Positions 6,883 through 8,687 of a DNA stretch of 8,687 nt are shown here, one piece after another. Origin of the DNA: an uncultured Bacteroidota bacterium (GTDB lineage Bacteria > Bacteroidota > Bacteroidia > Chitinophagales > Saprospiraceae); contig CALGAA010000101.1 in assembly GCA_937952445.1 (NCBI GenBank), positions 1-8,687 on the forward strand, written 5' to 3'. The notes under the pieces were generated by a model. It was not told the origin of the DNA. It worked only from the letters and a program-made list of their open reading frames with translations, and did not search any database. The position numbers and the translations under genes were made by a program. Position 1 is the first letter of the stretch; every line of letters starts with the position of its first letter.

Positions 6883-6963
6883 ACCCGCGTTGTTGATCAA
6901 TAATTTTGACCTGAAATTTTAACCGTATTGCACGATTTTTTAAACCAAATAAATTTATAAGTT

Positions 6964-7353
6964 ATGACAAATTTGAATTTTTACTTCCGGATGCTGAGCC
7001 GTGCTTTGCTTGTCTGTGGCTTCATCATGGGAATGGGAATGGCGAGTTTCGCCCAGAGTGACGAATATTTTGACAAGACTTCCGGCGTCACCATGTATCC
7101 GCAGGATAATGGCGGTATGGTGGTGTACATCCCCACAGACGATGGTGCTATCGTGTTGGTTTGTCCCGGACCTATATGGGGGTCAAATTGTTATCAAATT
7201 AATTGTCATGAAGATTACAAGGGATGTCAGGATGCCCTGGATACTTACACAAAAAGTAGGGTGGATATGTCCGGATACGGCCTGCCACATAAAGGAGCGG
7301 CCAGGGTAAACCTGAATACGGACTTCGGGATTGGAAATTTGAGATGGAAGTAG
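6964..7353 (+). CDS. Small secreted four-cysteine protein of unknown function
   Basis: A 129-residue protein not recognised as any family. A clear signal peptide occupies residues 1-30 (hydrophobic about 11-27, ASFA then Gln31 as the likely mature start), so it is exported to the periplasm or beyond. The mature part of about 99 residues has four cysteines, Cys67, Cys76, Cys81 and Cys88, which could form two disulfides. Before them is a Gly- and Asp-rich part with alternating hydrophobic residues (GGMVVYIPTDDGAIVLV, 50-66) suggesting beta strands; after them a neutral-to-basic tail ending NLRWK. No metal-binding, protease or adhesin motif was seen. The start is the first ATG after an A/T-rich leader, and the signal peptide begins there. 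It is monocistronic, divergent from the cytochrome, and its 3' end forms one arm of an inverted repeat. That it is a real gene is supported by the signal peptide and composition. Confidence 0.7.
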   Translation: MTNLNFYFRMLSRALLVCGFIMGMGMASFAQSDEYFDKTSGVTMYPQDNGGMVVYIPTDDGAIVLVCPGPIWGSNCYQINCHEDYKGCQDALDTYTKSRVDMSGYGLPHKGAARVNLNTDFGIGNLRWK

Positions 7354-7385
7354 AGGGGGCGGACCCTGGCCGGGAATTGCGCTCC
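7294..7385 (+). repeat. Long inverted repeat spanning the stop codon of the secreted protein gene
   Basis: CGGCCAGGGT (7298-7307) and ACCCTGGCCG (7363-7372) are perfect 10-bp reverse complements separated by 55 bases that include the stop codon. An outer GGAGC (7294-7298) and GCTCC (7381-7385) can add a second short helix, sharing the base at 7298. In RNA this would close a large hairpin over the last 20 codons or so. There is no T run after it, so it is not a standard terminator. Confidence 0.4.
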
Positions 7386-7715
7386 TGCTTAGTGGCGTGA
7401 TTTCCAGGCTGTTTCAAACTTCTATTTCAAATGAGGGAATGCTTATCCCACAGCGAACGGGTTACCGCAGGCGATCCCATCGTCCCTGAACATAATCCAA
7501 AAATATTCACCGCAGGCATTCTCAAATCGATGGATGGTTTTAATAATCCTTTTTGTAGTCCATCATTGAGAAATATCCCGCACTTCCTATCCTTTTCCGG
7601 TATATCGCCGGATTAATTTCGTCGACGGTGCCCTTCGCTTTTTTATCCATATTGCAGGATCATATGCTGGTTCACCATTGGATGGATCCCACCTCCATCG
7701 GCCGGCGAATGCTGC
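7386..7715. other. Intergenic stretch without a convincing gene
   Basis: The gap between the convergent secreted-protein and hydratase genes. It holds a 61-codon plus-strand frame (7431-7616) and a 36-codon minus-strand frame (7650-7540), neither with a promoter match or recognisable protein. A short hairpin GATGGA (7681-7686) with TCCATC (7694-7699) lies just past the hydratase stop but is not followed by T's on the minus strand. A plus-strand T6 run near 7639-7644 lacks a good stem before it. No transposon ends or tRNA were seen. Confidence 0.5.
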
Positions 7716-8477
7716 TTAGGCTTTATTTCTGAATTTGGCGATGGCTTTTTGGGCATGATCCTTCAACACCAATTCTCCACTTTGCGCGGCGCGGTGGTCC
7801 ATTATTTCCGGCCAGTCATCGGTGCCTTCCCAGATCATGTTCTTGAGTTGGAAAAGCGCCTCCGGACTATAGGAACGAAAGCGATCGAGAAAAGTCTCGA
7901 GATAAGCGTCGAGTTGTTCGGCTTTATCAAACACTTCCTGGAACAAACCTTTGTTTTTAGCCCAATCCGCCGTTTGCCATTCAGTGGCATTGAGCGTAAG
8001 CTGTGAAAAACCAGCTACCCCGATTTTTCGTTGCACCGCAGGCCCGATTACAAAAGGTCCGATGGCCAGGCTAAGTTCGCTCAGGCGGATCGACGCCCAT
8101 TTACTCGCTATTGCATAATCAACCGCACTGCACAACCCAACGCCTCCGCCCACGGCTTTTCCATGAATCCGGCCCACCGTGATTTTGCCGCAGGTCCGCA
8201 GGGCATTGATGACCCGGGCAAAGCCCATAAAAAACGCTTTTGCCGAAATTTCATCGCGGATTTCAGCCAGACCGTCAAAACTGGCGCCGGCGCAAAATAT
8301 TCGCTCCCCAGCACTTTGAATCAGGATGACCCGGATATCGGGATTTTGACCCATCCGTGTAATTTCGTTCTCCAAATCCTCCAGCAAATTGAGGGGCAAG
8401 GCATTGTGGGGTTGGTTGTCAATGGTGATGACCCCAATGTGATCCTTGTCGATCCGTGCATGTATTTTACCGCTCAT
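7716..8477 (-). CDS. Enoyl-CoA hydratase/isomerase family protein, LiuC-like
   Basis: A 253-residue cytoplasmic crotonase-fold enzyme of normal length. Motifs: HNALPLNLLEDL (24-35), oxyanion loop FCAGASF (61-67), the second oxyanion loop HGKAVGGGVGLCSAVDYAIA (105-124) and RLSELSLAIGPFVIGPAV (131-148). Of the two acidic residues that drive hydration in rat enoyl-CoA hydratase, the one in PEI is kept as Glu134 in SEL, while the one in GGGCE is replaced by Gly114. The pattern GGxxGL...SE...GP(F/V)VI resembles LiuC/AtuE-like enzymes (methylglutaconyl-CoA and related hydratases of leucine and isoprenoid breakdown), so a leucine-pathway role is the best guess. An isomerase or another acyl-CoA reaction is possible. 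No other acyl-CoA gene is in the window; the only same-strand neighbour is the partial frame 130 bases upstream. The ATG at 8477 gives the usual family N-terminus just before the first beta strand. Confidence 0.88.
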   Translation of the reverse strand: MSGKIHARIDKDHIGVITIDNQPHNALPLNLLEDLENEITRMGQNPDIRVILIQSAGERIFCAGASFDGLAEIRDEISAKAFFMGFARVINALRTCGKITVGRIHGKAVGGGVGLCSAVDYAIASKWASIRLSELSLAIGPFVIGPAVQRKIGVAGFSQLTLNATEWQTADWAKNKGLFQEVFDKAEQLDAYLETFLDRFRSYSPEALFQLKNMIWEGTDDWPEIMDHRAAQSGELVLKDHAQKAIAKFRNKA

Positions 8478-8502
8478 ATAATTTGATTATGGCTACAGAA
8501 CA

Positions 8503-8510
8503 TTAAGGTA
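8503..8510 (-). promoter_or_regulatory. Possible -7 promoter element of the hydratase gene
   Basis: On the minus strand this reads TACCTTAA, sharing TA at the start and TT at the fifth and sixth positions with TAnnTTTG. It ends 25 bases before the hydratase ATG, the same distance range as the elements before the aldolase and kinase genes. The match is partial and no -33 box is evident. Confidence 0.25.
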
Positions 8511-8606
8511 AAACATTTACCCGGAATGCACAGAATCGAAGGTATAATTCGACCGATTGATAGAGTAAGCAGGTGAAGCATTCTCATTTTAAACCTCCCT
8601 TTCAGG

Positions 8607-8687
8607 TCAGTCAGGGTCCATAGTTCTTTCCAGGTTAGGAGGATCAGTTTCGGTGTCCTGTTTCAATTCCCACTGTTCAAAAACAGA
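8607..8687 (-). CDS. C-terminal end of a probable minus-strand gene cut by the window edge
   Basis: The minus-strand frame entering from the right edge is open for 26 codons and ends in TGA at 8609-8607. It encodes SVFEQWELKQDTE followed by TDPPNLERTMDPD, a very acidic hydrophilic tail of the kind found at the ends of many enzymes and membrane transporters. The other two minus frames hit stops within a few codons of the edge. The product cannot be identified from so short a piece. If real, it lies 130 bases upstream of the hydratase gene on the same strand. The antisense frame is also open, so the call rests on composition alone. Confidence 0.45.
   Translation of the reverse strand, partial: SVFEQWELKQDTETDPPNLERTMDPD

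Noticed and set aside
7431..7616. 61-codon plus-strand frame in the intergenic gap
   Set aside because: No promoter-like element, no signal peptide or domain, and Pro/Ser/His-scattered composition.
7681..7699. GATGGA/TCCATC hairpin as a terminator for the hydratase
   Set aside because: Six-bp stem with no T run following on the minus strand.
8031..8486. 151-codon plus-strand frame opposite the hydratase
   Set aside because: Antisense shadow of a conserved enzyme; no motif.
1..8687. CRISPR arrays, insertion sequences, tRNA or rRNA genes
   Set aside because: No regularly spaced repeats, transposase frames, terminal repeats or RNA gene signatures were seen by eye.

Overview
The window looks like a chromosomal segment of a Bacteroidota bacterium, possibly Saprospirales-like, though that lower rank is only an impression. 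Starts are preceded by A/T-rich stretches rather than Shine-Dalgarno sequences. Likely promoters resemble the Bacteroidota -7 element (TAnnTTTG). Signal peptides end in A-Q. The gene families (PF06439 sugar lyase/hydrolase lipoprotein, periplasmic-TPR sensor kinase, ceramidase-like hydrolase) are common in that phylum. No rRNA, tRNA, CRISPR array, insertion sequence or phage gene was seen.

Layout. Left block, plus strand: the 3' part of a neutral-ceramidase-like hydrolase that runs in from the left edge (1-1134); a DUF1080/3-keto-disaccharide hydrolase-type lipoprotein (1193-2005); and a KDPG/KHG aldolase (2123-2767) with its own probable promoter. Middle block, minus strand: a two-component system read as sensor kinase (5482-3494) then LuxR-type response regulator (3494-2880), with stop and start overlapping by one base. 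Next on the minus strand is a membrane-anchored di-heme cytochrome c (6706-5729). Diverging from it is a small secreted four-cysteine protein of unknown function (6964-7353). Right block, minus strand: a LiuC-like enoyl-CoA hydratase/isomerase family protein (8477-7716), and at the right edge the last 26 codons of another probable minus-strand gene (8687-8607).

How they fit together. The left block suggests extracytoplasmic hydrolysis of lipid- or sugar-derived compounds followed by cytoplasmic aldol cleavage of a keto-deoxy sugar acid, but the three genes are not proven to be one pathway. The kinase and regulator form a self-contained phosphorelay. The kinase has a TPR sensor predicted to be periplasmic, and its targets cannot be read from this window. 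The cytochrome resembles the electron-accepting subunit of membrane dehydrogenases but has no dehydrogenase beside it. The hydratase fits branched-chain (leucine) or related acyl-CoA breakdown.

No clear new multi-gene system is visible. The points most worth a second look are: an active-site change in the ceramidase-like protein (Asn where the neutral ceramidase hexapeptide has its Ser); a crotonase-fold enzyme keeping only one of the two classical Glu residues; two dyad-symmetric sites in the divergent region 6707-6963; a long inverted repeat spanning the stop codon of the orphan secreted protein; and the pairing of a HisKA_2-type kinase with a LuxR-type regulator.
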